DNA from: CCMP332 sp040218795
GTDB lineage: Bacteria > Bacteroidota > Bacteroidia > Cytophagales > CCMP332
Direction of reading: 5' to 3'
NCBI GenBank assembly: GCA_040218795.1
Contig: JAVJQT010000002.1
Span: forward strand, 124,001 to 188,000
Length of the DNA: 64,000 nucleotides
Shown: in pieces, positions 1 to 8,056 of the stretch
How positions within the stretch are numbered: position 1 is the stretch's first letter
How the letters are laid out: each line of letters begins with the position of its first letter
The notes under the pieces: generated by a model
Databases searched by the model: none
Seen by the model: the letters and a program-made list of their open reading frames with translations, nothing else
What the model was told of the DNA's origin: nothing
Program-made: the position numbers and the translations under genes

Positions 1-226
1 TTCGTTTAAAATCGAGATGAAGAGCAGAAGCTATGGTATGGATCAAAAGTGTTTTGGCTAATCCCGGAACCCCTACCAACAAACTGTGGCCATTGCAAAA
101 CATGGATATCAATACTTGTTTGATAACTTCGTCTTGTCCAATTATCACTTTGTGAATTTCTGAACTAAGTTTTTCGTAATCTTTAAAAAAGGCCTCTGCC
201 AATGCCTTGTCTGATAATTCAGCCAT
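1..226 (-). CDS. MoxR-family AAA ATPase (N-terminal part, cut by window edge)
   Basis: Only the first 75 codons are present; the gene runs out of the window on the left. The translation opens MAELSDKALAEAFF and contains IIGQDEVIKQVL followed by the Walker A-like GVPGLAKT, the signature arrangement of MoxR-type AAA+ ATPases. The family acts as chaperones that insert cofactors or activate partner proteins, usually together with DUF58 and von Willebrand factor A genes, which would lie outside the window. The start ATG lies one base beyond the stop of the upstream SurA-like gene, so the two are probably co-transcribed with the foldase cluster. Confidence 0.85.
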   Translation of the reverse strand, partial: MAELSDKALAEAFFKDYEKLSSEIHKVIIGQDEVIKQVLISMFCNGHSLLVGVPGLAKTLLIHTIASALHLDFKR

Positions 227-227
227 G

Positions 228-1583
228 TTATTGTAAAATTTTACATTGATTGTATTCATCGTCTATACTGATGAACACCTGATTTTTTGTTTTTTCAAAC
301 CACTCCTTTTTTTTCTCAAACCGTTTTTCATCTAAGGTGGCCTGATAAATTTTTTGGTAATCATCCTGAAGATTGGCCTGATGTGGAGCGACCTTATCTT
401 TAAAGTAAATGATTCGCATGGCCTTTTGCCCATCGGGTTTTGTAAATACAATAGGGTTTGAGATTTCTCCTACTTCCATTGTATCTAACACAAAGTAAAG
501 CTCTGTATCCATCCTTTCAAGTGGAATCTTTGTGGAACCCGTATTCTGATCTACTAGAATTCCTCCATTTGGTTTGGTATATGGATCCTGAGAAAATTCT
601 TTGGCGGCTTTTTCAAAAGTCATGGAATCATTCAAAATCAATTGCTTGATTGAGTCCATTTCTTTTAATGTAAAGCTAATATCGAGTTCAGAAAAATTCG
701 GACGCAATAAAATATGTCTTGAATTAAATTCATTTCCTCTTTTACCTACCATTTGTATCAGATGATACCCAAATTGTGTTTTTACTACCGGCGAAACCTG
801 TCCGGAATCTAACTTCATCGCAGCGGCCACATAATCGGGATCGAGATCGGATTTTTTCCAATAGCCAAGCTCTCCACCTTTTTCTTTGTTTCCAAGATCC
901 TGAGAGTACTCTCTTGCCATGACTCTAAAATCAGTTCCATTCAAAATTTGATCTCTAATGGAATTCATCTTACCTAATATGGATTTTTTTGAGCCCTCAC
1001 CCGGATTTATATCTCTGACCAATACTCCAACAACAACTTCTGTGGAGAAAAAAGGTAAACTATCTTCTGGAATTTGATTGAAAAATTTTCGCACTTCTTT
1101 AGGAGAGGCTTCCAGATTAGAAGCAATTTTTTCATCCATTCTTTCAATTATCAGTTGATCCCTAACTTGATCGCGAAACTCATCTTTAAATTCATCTATG
1201 GTTTTACCATAAAATTCCTCAAGTTTTTTCTCCGAACCGAACTGAGAGGTAAAAACCTGCATTCTCTGATCAAGATTAGATTCAACGATATCTTCCGAAA
1301 CAGTAACTGAATCAATTTCTGCTTTCGCCAGCAAAAGCTTATTTATTATTAAACTTTCCAACACCCGACATTTAGCATCCCCAATTAGCGACTGACCGCT
1401 CGATAAATACTGAAGATAAGCGACTTCCATTTCGGATTTGAGAATGATGTGATCATCCACTTTGGCAAGAATTTTATCTATTACTACCGATTCTGTGATC
1501 TGACCTTTTGCATTAAAAGAAAATGCAAACACTAAAATTAAAATGACTTTAGTCTGTAAATATTTCAAAGCTATTTTGTTCAA
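228..1583 (-). CDS. SurA-like periplasmic peptidylprolyl isomerase with two PpiC/rotamase domains
   Basis: 451 residues. A signal peptide (about residues 1-28, ending near FSFNAKGQ) is followed by a SurA-type N-terminal chaperone segment (VIDKILAKVDDHIILKSE) and two parvulin domains. The first spans about 180-285, with GGELGYW and the parvulin signature QFGYHLIQ. The second, about 288-400, starts SRHILLRP and is more degenerate. The family helps outer-membrane proteins fold during transit through the periplasm. It overlaps the end of the preceding gene by 35 bp and is the third of three consecutive foldase-type genes downstream of guaB. Whether it is the functional SurA cannot be told from sequence alone. 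Confidence 0.9.
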   Translation of the reverse strand: MNKIALKYLQTKVILILVFAFSFNAKGQITESVVIDKILAKVDDHIILKSEMEVAYLQYLSSGQSLIGDAKCRVLESLIINKLLLAKAEIDSVTVSEDIVESNLDQRMQVFTSQFGSEKKLEEFYGKTIDEFKDEFRDQVRDQLIIERMDEKIASNLEASPKEVRKFFNQIPEDSLPFFSTEVVVGVLVRDINPGEGSKKSILGKMNSIRDQILNGTDFRVMAREYSQDLGNKEKGGELGYWKKSDLDPDYVAAAMKLDSGQVSPVVKTQFGYHLIQMVGKRGNEFNSRHILLRPNFSELDISFTLKEMDSIKQLILNDSMTFEKAAKEFSQDPYTKPNGGILVDQNTGSTKIPLERMDTELYFVLDTMEVGEISNPIVFTKPDGQKAMRIIYFKDKVAPHQANLQDDYQKIYQATLDEKRFEKKKEWFEKTKNQVFISIDDEYNQCKILQ

Positions 1584-2418
1584 CGCCCTCTTCGTAGATC
1601 TTATTCTCTAATTCCTTTGATAACGTGACTTTCCTTTTATTAATTATAATATTTTGAATTTGATCTCTAACAAATTCTATTGGTGATAGCTGATCCTGAA
1701 TTTTATACTCTTTAATGTAAAGCAAATATTTAAAGAGTGAATCCTGGGTTTCAACCATTTTATTATTTTTTAAAAATTGAATCTTATTCGGAATACTTTT
1801 TAAGGGTGTATTCAAGACAATGTCATCAAAATTCAACCAAATCGAATCCTCAAGATTGTAATTGGATGCAAACTGAAAACAGTATGAATTTAATTCACGG
1901 ATGTCTTTTGGTTTGGAAGAAGATATCGTCCTTCTGATTTTCGAAAATCTTGGAGCATCCTTGGGAACCTGAATATATCTGCAACGGACTATGTTTTGAT
2001 TTAATAAGAAGTTATCCAGATTATTTTGATAATACTCCTGAATTTCTGATTCTTCAACGTTGACATCGAGATTTTCAGAAACGTATTTTTTCTTGAATTC
2101 AAATGTTGTAAGTGCATATCTGTAATCTTGCACCTTTCTCTCAATTTCTGCACGATTGATATCAATAACCTCCTCTGCTTTATCGAGGATAAGCTGCTTT
2201 CTTACCCAGGAATTAATAAATCGGTTGGTGATACTAATGCTGTCTTCTACGGAAGTGGCTTCCGCTAAAAGAGGGTTGAGATCTTCCTGATACAGAAAGA
2301 CCTCATTTACTCTTGCAATGGGTATTTTTTCAATAGTTTTTTCTTCGGCATCACTTTTTCTGGTGATGTAATCGCAAGCCGAGAAAATAAAAACAATGCA
2401 AATGAAAAAATATCGCAA
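1549..2418 (-). CDS. SurA-N-like lipoprotein lacking a recognisable PPIase domain
   Basis: 289 residues. The N-terminus (MRYFFICIVFIFSAC) is a lipoprotein signal with the lipobox cysteine at residue 15. The segment from about 33 on (IARVNEVFLYQEDLNPLL) resembles the chaperone core of SurA/PpiD proteins, but no parvulin signature such as FGYH or GGxLG is visible. It sits between two genes that do have parvulin domains, with 2 bp to the upstream gene and a 35-bp overlap with the downstream one, implying one operon. A non-enzymatic periplasmic chaperone is the reasonable inference. The C-terminal half is poorly conserved and its role is unknown. Confidence 0.75.
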   Translation of the reverse strand: MRYFFICIVFIFSACDYITRKSDAEEKTIEKIPIARVNEVFLYQEDLNPLLAEATSVEDSISITNRFINSWVRKQLILDKAEEVIDINRAEIERKVQDYRYALTTFEFKKKYVSENLDVNVEESEIQEYYQNNLDNFLLNQNIVRCRYIQVPKDAPRFSKIRRTISSSKPKDIRELNSYCFQFASNYNLEDSIWLNFDDIVLNTPLKSIPNKIQFLKNNKMVETQDSLFKYLLYIKEYKIQDQLSPIEFVRDQIQNIIINKRKVTLSKELENKIYEEGVEQNSFEIFTD

Positions 2419-2420
2419 TA

Positions 2421-4721
2421 TTACTCTTTAATCAATTTTTTAATCTCCCCTTCATTGTATACAATGGGGTATTTTTGTCTCAATGTATGAAGCCATTCGT
2501 TTTCCAAATATTCCTGATAATCGGAAATAACTTCACCACGAACTTCATTTAGTTCTTTTGGCCTTGGATCTAATACTTCATTTATTTTAATGAAATAGGT
2601 TCTATCATCAAAAACGAAAGTATACTCACCGGGTTCCCATTCCACTTTGTCGAGCGCCGGAATATCTCCTTTTTCAAATTTTCCTCTTTGAATTTTTAAT
2701 CCCAGAGGGGAAATGGTATTGATATAGTTTTCGAGTGCATTGTCTTTGCTTGATAAAAACTCCACTTTAAGACTTCTTTTGATTTTATCTCCTTTTTCTC
2801 TATCGTAGCGATAAGCTGCATTTATGGTCAGTATTTGATCTTCAGGGACTCCACTTTCAACAAGATAGGACTTTACTTTTTCCAATCGATCCGCAACAAT
2901 ATTTTTGTTTGAACCGGCTGCTTCTTTTTTACTGGTGGTCGCTGTGAGTCTGACGTATAGGTGATCTTCATTTCTCAGACGTTTAGTTAGCCTTAACAAT
3001 TTATCACTGTCTACTTCAGACAAGCCACTGGCTCGGTAATCGTAATAAAAGGTGGCACTATTGGGGGTGGTCACAGGATATTTGCCATATGGCAATTCAG
3101 TTTTAACTTTTTCAGCAATCAGTTTATTCTCACAATCATAAACTACTGCATCAACTCGCTGCTCCCATTCGAATTTGTTTCTGTTTTTTTCAAAATAATT
3201 TTTAAGCCCTGTAGTATCTCTCGTAGACTTCGACCATACTTTTTGATCCATAAGATTGAACATTAAAATTCCATCCCTGTATTCTTTATAAAGCATTTTG
3301 AAATCATTGTATTTTTCATCCAAATGTCTGTCTTCATAATCCAGCAGCATGTCATTTACATAATCCGAATAGCTTAATTTGACATAAAATTCAGGGGATA
3401 CCTTTCGCGTTTTCTTTTGCGAATTCATGTATTTGTAAAAGTCTGCAATTGTATGGGTTTCATCCATAATACTTATGAGTGGTTTGGCAAAATCCTTATC
3501 CTTATCGGAAATCGTATATGTGCCATTGATCACGGATGAATCAGCTTTGGAAACAGCCAGATTTAAGGCGCCTTCATGCTCTACTAATTTATTCTCCTTA
3601 CGAAGTCTTTTTAATAGTACTTTTTGACCCATTTCCGAACGGGAATCTCTTTCTATACGTACTCTTAATCCCTGCTCCATGTCTTCAAAACTTTCCAATG
3701 GCTGTTTTTCAAGCAACTTTATAATATGCCAGCCATAAGGTGTTTGTACAGGTTCAGAATAGTCACCAACATTGACCAGAGCAAATGCTGCATCCTTAAA
3801 TTCATTTACAATCCTGCTGTTAACATCCAACAATTGCAATTCCCCGTCTCTGCTTTTGGAATTACCATCTTCGGAGAACTGACGGCATAATTCTGACCAA
3901 TCTTCACCGGCTTTTAATTTGGAGTAAATCTTATCAATTTTATTCTTGGCGTTCAGAGAATCCGATTTATCCATTCCCTGACTTGCCCTGATCATTATAT
4001 GAGCAACTTTGTATTTCCCTTTCGAAGGTCTCTTATCCGTTACTTTTAGTATATGATATCCAAACTGTGTTCTGAAAATCGGTGAAACTTCTCCTAGCTC
4101 GGTTTTATAGGCCATATCTTCAAAAGGGTAAACCATTGAAAATGATGAAAAATAGCCCAAATCGCCTTTTGAAACTTCAGCTGAACGATCTTCGGAATAT
4201 CGTTTGGCCATTTCGCCAAAATCCTCACCTTCCGCTATCCTTTTTCTGAGCGTTTCCATTTTTTTATAGGCTGTAAGCGTATCTTTTGGTTCGGCTTCCG
4301 GTTTTACGAGCACCAAAATATGCGAAGCTCTTACTTCTTCTTTCATGCGCTCATAGGCTTGTTGAACCAACTCCTCAGTGACTTTCTTTTCGGTTAAATA
4401 AGGCTTTGCGAGGCTCTTTCTATGACCAGCTAACTCATCAATAAAGGCCTTACTGGTATCCATTTTTAAATTTTCGGCTTCTTTTATTTTCAATCTGAAA
4501 TTGGTGTACAGATCTAAATATTCATGGACACTTTCATGTGAATAAAAGTCATCTGAACTCGAATTATGCTTTTCATAAACATATTTGAATTCATCGACAT
4601 AAACCGGTTCTTTTCCAATTGTAAATATGACCGGCTTATCCGGGCTTTTAGATGCCGGATTTTGACAGCTCGAAATGGCTATAAAAGCGAATAATAACCA
4701 AATTACACTTACTCTATTCAT
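2421..4721 (-). CDS. PpiC/SurA-type peptidylprolyl isomerase lipoprotein, large form
   Basis: 766 residues with a lipoprotein signal (LLFAFIAISSC, cysteine near 19). Two parvulin domains are clear: about 128-232 (RASHILV ... GDLGYFSS ... QFGYHILK) and about 238-345 (VAHIMIRA ... DGELQLLD ... PYGWHIIK). The long C-terminal part carries an OmpA/lipoprotein-like stretch of unclear fold (ADRLEKVKSYLVESGVPEDQI) resembling a peptidoglycan-binding OmpA segment. It is the first gene after guaB in the minus-strand foldase cluster and likely an outer- or inner-membrane-anchored folding factor for exported proteins, analogous to PpiD/SurA. Confidence 0.88.
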   Translation of the reverse strand: MNRVSVIWLLFAFIAISSCQNPASKSPDKPVIFTIGKEPVYVDEFKYVYEKHNSSSDDFYSHESVHEYLDLYTNFRLKIKEAENLKMDTSKAFIDELAGHRKSLAKPYLTEKKVTEELVQQAYERMKEEVRASHILVLVKPEAEPKDTLTAYKKMETLRKRIAEGEDFGEMAKRYSEDRSAEVSKGDLGYFSSFSMVYPFEDMAYKTELGEVSPIFRTQFGYHILKVTDKRPSKGKYKVAHIMIRASQGMDKSDSLNAKNKIDKIYSKLKAGEDWSELCRQFSEDGNSKSRDGELQLLDVNSRIVNEFKDAAFALVNVGDYSEPVQTPYGWHIIKLLEKQPLESFEDMEQGLRVRIERDSRSEMGQKVLLKRLRKENKLVEHEGALNLAVSKADSSVINGTYTISDKDKDFAKPLISIMDETHTIADFYKYMNSQKKTRKVSPEFYVKLSYSDYVNDMLLDYEDRHLDEKYNDFKMLYKEYRDGILMFNLMDQKVWSKSTRDTTGLKNYFEKNRNKFEWEQRVDAVVYDCENKLIAEKVKTELPYGKYPVTTPNSATFYYDYRASGLSEVDSDKLLRLTKRLRNEDHLYVRLTATTSKKEAAGSNKNIVADRLEKVKSYLVESGVPEDQILTINAAYRYDREKGDKIKRSLKVEFLSSKDNALENYINTISPLGLKIQRGKFEKGDIPALDKVEWEPGEYTFVFDDRTYFIKINEVLDPRPKELNEVRGEVISDYQEYLENEWLHTLRQKYPIVYNEGEIKKLIKE

Positions 4722-4852
4722 ACCTGTTTATTTGTGCTTTTTTTATTAAAATGACTGCAATTTTACATAATTTTTTTAGGCTTTCGCAATGCAATAATTG
4801 ATTGATTGAAATAATTCAATGCAATTCAAATAGGATGGATGCGAAACTATTA

Positions 4853-6328
4853 TCACCGGCTGTAATTTGGAGCTTCTCTGGTAATGAAGACATCATGCGG
4901 ATGACTTTCACGAACACCGGCAGTGGTGATTTTAACAAATTTTGCATTTTGGAGAGCAGGGATGTCTTTTGCCCCGCAGTAGCCCATTCCGGCTCTGAGT
5001 CCACCTACCATTTGATAAAGCACTTCAGATACCAAACCTTTGTAAGGCACCCTTCCAACAATTCCTTCGGGTACTAATTTCTTAATGTCATCTTCTGCAT
5101 CCTGAAAATAGCGATCTTTAGAGCCATCTTCCATAGCTTCAACAGAGCCCATTCCTCGATATGACTTAAATTTTCTTCCCTCGTAGATTATAATTTCACC
5201 CGGAGCCTCTTCAGTTCCTGCAAGTAAAGACCCTATCATTATAGAATCTGCTCCTCCTGCCAATGCTTTTACCATATCTCCGGAATACCTCACACCACCG
5301 TCAGCGATAATCGGTACTCCGCTATTTTTCAATGCATTTTTTGCCTCGATTACAGCACTTAATTGCGGCATTCCCACTCCGGCAATCACTCTGGTCGTAC
5401 AAATACTTCCTGGCCCTACTCCAACTTTCACCCCATCGGCGCCGGCATCTGCAAGGGCTTTAGCTCCTTCGGCGGTAGCGACATTTCCCACGATAATGTC
5501 AATCTCGGGAAATTCAGATTTTGCCTTTTTTAAAGCATCAATCACGCCTCTTGAATGTCCATGGGCTGTATCAATTCCAATCACGTCGACTCCAGCTGAC
5601 TTTAATACTTCAATTCTTTCCAGATAATCGGGAGTAATTCCAACTGCCGCACCCACACGCAATCTACCATAACTGTCCTTGCAGGCATTGGGACGATCTT
5701 TTTTCTTCAAGATGTCCTTATAAGTAATAAGGCCAACTAATTTTCCGGCTTTATTGACAATAGGTAGTTTTTCAATTTTATGTGCTTTGAGTATTTCTTC
5801 TGCCTCGCTCAAGCTTATGCCCTCATTGGCAGATATCAAATTGGTTTTGGTCATGATTTCAGAGACCGGTGCTTCCATATTCTTTTGAAACCTGAGATCT
5901 CTGTTAGTAATAATGCCAACAAGATTGGATTCTTTATCAATTACCGGAATCCCGCCAATTTTGAATTCATGCATGATGCGATCAGCATCCTTTAATAATG
6001 CGTCTTTTTCCAAAGTGATCGGGTCGAGGATCATTCCACTTTCACTACGCTTAACCTTTCTCACTTGTTCAGCCTGGGCTTCCTTACTCATATTTTTATG
6101 AATAAAACCGATTCCTCCTTCCCTTGCAATTGCAATGGCCATTTGGTATTCAGTAACGGTATCCATCGCCGCTGATACAATAGGCACATTAATTGCAATG
6201 TTTTTGGTCAACATTGATTTTGATTCGGTATCTCTTGGTAAAACCTGGGAATAGCCCGGTACGAGCAAGACATCGTCGTAGGTAAGGGCTTCGAATATTA
6301 CTTTATTGGATTGGCTCATTGCAAACAA
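4853..6328 (-). CDS. guaB: Inosine-5'-monophosphate dehydrogenase
   Basis: 491 residues, the usual length. It catalyses NAD-dependent oxidation of IMP to XMP, the committed step of GMP synthesis, in the cytosol. The N-terminal barrel segment LTYDDVLLVPG, the inserted pair of CBS domains (about residues 100-215, GGIPVIDKESNLVGIITNRD and KLPIVNKAGKLVGLITYKD) and the catalytic loop GVGPGSICTTR with the active-site cysteine near residue 308 are intact. The start could be the ATG at 6328 or the one three codons in (MSQSNK, 6319). A Bacteroidota-type promoter lies just upstream (6351-6385). The downstream foldase genes are separated by 131 bp. Confidence 0.97.
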   Translation of the reverse strand: MFAMSQSNKVIFEALTYDDVLLVPGYSQVLPRDTESKSMLTKNIAINVPIVSAAMDTVTEYQMAIAIAREGGIGFIHKNMSKEAQAEQVRKVKRSESGMILDPITLEKDALLKDADRIMHEFKIGGIPVIDKESNLVGIITNRDLRFQKNMEAPVSEIMTKTNLISANEGISLSEAEEILKAHKIEKLPIVNKAGKLVGLITYKDILKKKDRPNACKDSYGRLRVGAAVGITPDYLERIEVLKSAGVDVIGIDTAHGHSRGVIDALKKAKSEFPEIDIIVGNVATAEGAKALADAGADGVKVGVGPGSICTTRVIAGVGMPQLSAVIEAKNALKNSGVPIIADGGVRYSGDMVKALAGGADSIMIGSLLAGTEEAPGEIIIYEGRKFKSYRGMGSVEAMEDGSKDRYFQDAEDDIKKLVPEGIVGRVPYKGLVSEVLYQMVGGLRAGMGYCGAKDIPALQNAKFVKITTAGVRESHPHDVFITREAPNYSR

Positions 6329-6350
6329 AATTGGGATTCTATTTGCGGTG

Positions 6351-6385
6351 CAAAGCTAAGTATTTGAAATTGATAAAAAAACAAA
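6351..6385 (-). promoter_or_regulatory. Predicted guaB promoter (TTTG-N23-TAGCTTTG)
   Basis: On the minus strand TAGCTTTG (6351-6358) matches the Bacteroidota -7 consensus TAnnTTTG, and TTTG (6382-6385) lies 23 bp upstream, within the 17-23 bp spacing range. The predicted transcription start falls about 15 bases before the guaB ATG. A small inverted repeat ACCGCTTGCGGT (6399-6410) sits just upstream and could be an operator, although nothing else supports this. Confidence 0.5.
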
Positions 6386-6476
6386 TAATTCCGACTTTAC
6401 CGCTTGCGGTCAAATATGTCATTCACAGGACAAGGCATTAATCATATAATTCACTTATTGTTTTAAAATTAATAGA

Positions 6477-7181
6477 ATGATACGACCAGGACTGATAATT
6501 CTTATAGTTGCCAGCTCAATTTTGCCAATAATTGCTCAGGATTTTTTTGGAGAATCAGATATGTTTTTAAAAAAATATGTTCAGGAAGGTAAAGTAGCCT
6601 ATTCTGAAATTCAACAAGATTCAAAAGAGCTTGATAAGCTGATAAATTATATTTCTGCTTTTTCATTAGATCAGGTCCCGGACAGGGAGCAAAAAGCTTT
6701 TTACATCAACGCATATAATATTCTTGTAATCAAAGGAATTGTAGATAATTATCCGATTCAATCGCCTTTGGATAAAGAAGGATTTTTCGACAAAGTTAAA
6801 TACAAGGTTGCAGGAGAGCCTTTGACACTCAATGAAATTGAGAATATCAAGCTTAGAAAAAAATACAATGACCCACGAATTCATTTCATTTTGGTATGTG
6901 CGGCTGTATCATGCCCGGAACTAATTTCCTCGGTTTATCATCCCGAATCCTTAGAAAAGCAAATTGAATCGAGTACAATAAAAAGTCTTAACGATCCTGA
7001 ATTTGTGCGAGTTTCTGATTCAAAAATTGCCATATCCGAAATTTTTAAATGGTATGCAGAAGACTTTGGGGGGCAAAGTAATTATAAAAACTTCATCAAT
7101 AAATACCGAAAAAATAAATTGCCCAACAATGTTGCTTTAAGTTTTTATGAATACGATTGGTCTTTAAATGAAAAAAAGTAA
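6477..7181 (+). CDS. DUF547 family exported protein
   Basis: 234 residues with a Sec signal peptide (about 1-20, ILPIIAQ) and a single DUF547 domain. Landmarks are AFYINAYNILVIKGIV (about 70-85), PRIHFILVCAAVSCPEL (about 123-139) and the closing FYEYDWSLN. DUF547 is widespread, predicted periplasmic and of unknown biochemical function. The last sense codons GAA AAA AAG followed by TAA form an A AAA AAG heptamer, and the -1 frame past it is the downstream open frame (see findings), so the product may exist both as a 234-residue protein and as a longer frameshift fusion. The gene is divergent from guaB with a 148-bp gap. Confidence 0.9.
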   Translation: MIRPGLIILIVASSILPIIAQDFFGESDMFLKKYVQEGKVAYSEIQQDSKELDKLINYISAFSLDQVPDREQKAFYINAYNILVIKGIVDNYPIQSPLDKEGFFDKVKYKVAGEPLTLNEIENIKLRKKYNDPRIHFILVCAAVSCPELISSVYHPESLEKQIESSTIKSLNDPEFVRVSDSKIAISEIFKWYAEDFGGQSNYKNFINKYRKNKLPNNVALSFYEYDWSLNEKK

Positions 7182-7216
7182 TTAGGGAAAAGGAAGTACA
7201 GTCCGTTCCTGATCCC
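7172..7216 (+). other. Candidate -1 ribosomal frameshift signal (A AAA AAG plus stem-loop)
   Basis: The heptamer A AAA AAG (7172-7178) is in the correct codon phase of the DUF547 gene and abuts its TAA stop. After a 6-nt spacer a stem-loop can form: GGGA (7185-7188) with TCCC (7213-7216) and AGGAA (7191-7195) with TTCCT (7206-7210), enclosing a 10-nt loop and a small AA/GA internal loop. Heptamer, spacer and stem match the known layout of dnaX-like and IS-type -1 signals. Use of the signal is inferred. A one-base indel in the A7 run would look the same. Confidence 0.45.
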
Positions 7217-8056
7217 GAATTATTTTCCCAGGACTTCAATATTCAAACATACACACCATCTGTGCTTCTTAAAAAAGGACAATGGGAGTATAAACTGTTT
7301 AATAACCTTTATACCCAGACAAAATCTTTTTCTAAAGGAGTGAAAGCAGATAAAGGAAACAGGCAGAATTATTTTAGTTCAATTCACCAATTTCTATATG
7401 GAATCAGGCCGGATTTAAATATTGGATTTGACATCTGGTTTAAATCTGTTCACGTGCAAGCCAATCCAAAAGATAATCCATTGGGAACATTTCGATTCAA
7501 TCATGAAAATAGTGATTATACGATTACAGGAATAGGGCCTAAAATTAAAATTGCACCTTTTAATAAAATAAAAAGACTCTCGATTCAAACGACTTTATTG
7601 TTCCCCTTAAGGAAAGATCTTGAAAATTCAGGCAGCAATAAAGCCTTTCTTGAATTCGACAGAGATGCTTTATGGATTACTCAGATCTTTTTTGATAAGC
7701 CAATCGGAAATGATTTCCAGCTGTTTTTTCAGTTGGCACCCTGGTACACATTCAGCAGAAACTCCATTAGAGAAAAAAACTTCATTCAAACACCTACAAG
7801 TGTGTTTTTCAGTTGGTTTGCCAATGATCGCCTAACTTTCTATTTACAAAACGAATATTGGCCGACCCATTACAACAGTAGCGAGCAATCTTTCGAAGCT
7901 TTTTACTCCTGGTTTAATCAATCCGGATTGGGGATAAAGTACCAATTAATTCCGGGCTTTTTAGAAATTGAAAGTTTATACTCAAATTTTTGGCTGGGAA
8001 GTAATGGAGAAGGGGCGGGCGAAACCTATAACCTGGGACTTAGAATTATTAATTAA
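7178..8056 (+). CDS. Beta-barrel-like outer-membrane protein lacking its own start (possible frameshift extension of DUF547)
   Basis: The frame is open from 7172, and the sequence IQTYTPSVLLKKGQWEYKLF near its start looks like the conserved beginning of a mature Bacteroidota outer-membrane protein family of unknown function. Much of the rest has alternating strand-like patterns rich in aromatics, consistent with a barrel. No ATG is available. The first possible start is GTG at 7262, which would cut into the conserved segment, and there is no signal peptide. The frame is exactly -1 relative to the DUF547 gene, which could supply both start and signal peptide, giving a product of about 526 residues. 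The 3' end overlaps the convergent AsmA-like gene by 8 bp. The alternative is a 5'-truncated or frameshifted gene. Confidence 0.65.
   Translation, partial: VIREKEVQSVPDPELFSQDFNIQTYTPSVLLKKGQWEYKLFNNLYTQTKSFSKGVKADKGNRQNYFSSIHQFLYGIRPDLNIGFDIWFKSVHVQANPKDNPLGTFRFNHENSDYTITGIGPKIKIAPFNKIKRLSIQTTLLFPLRKDLENSGSNKAFLEFDRDALWITQIFFDKPIGNDFQLFFQLAPWYTFSRNSIREKNFIQTPTSVFFSWFANDRLTFYLQNEYWPTHYNSSEQSFEAFYSWFNQSGLGIKYQLIPGFLEIESLYSNFWLGSNGEGAGETYNLGLRIIN

Noticed and set aside
4802..5077. Plus-strand ORF of 91 codons overlapping the 3' end of guaB
   Set aside because: It is antisense to well-conserved guaB codons and shows no domain.
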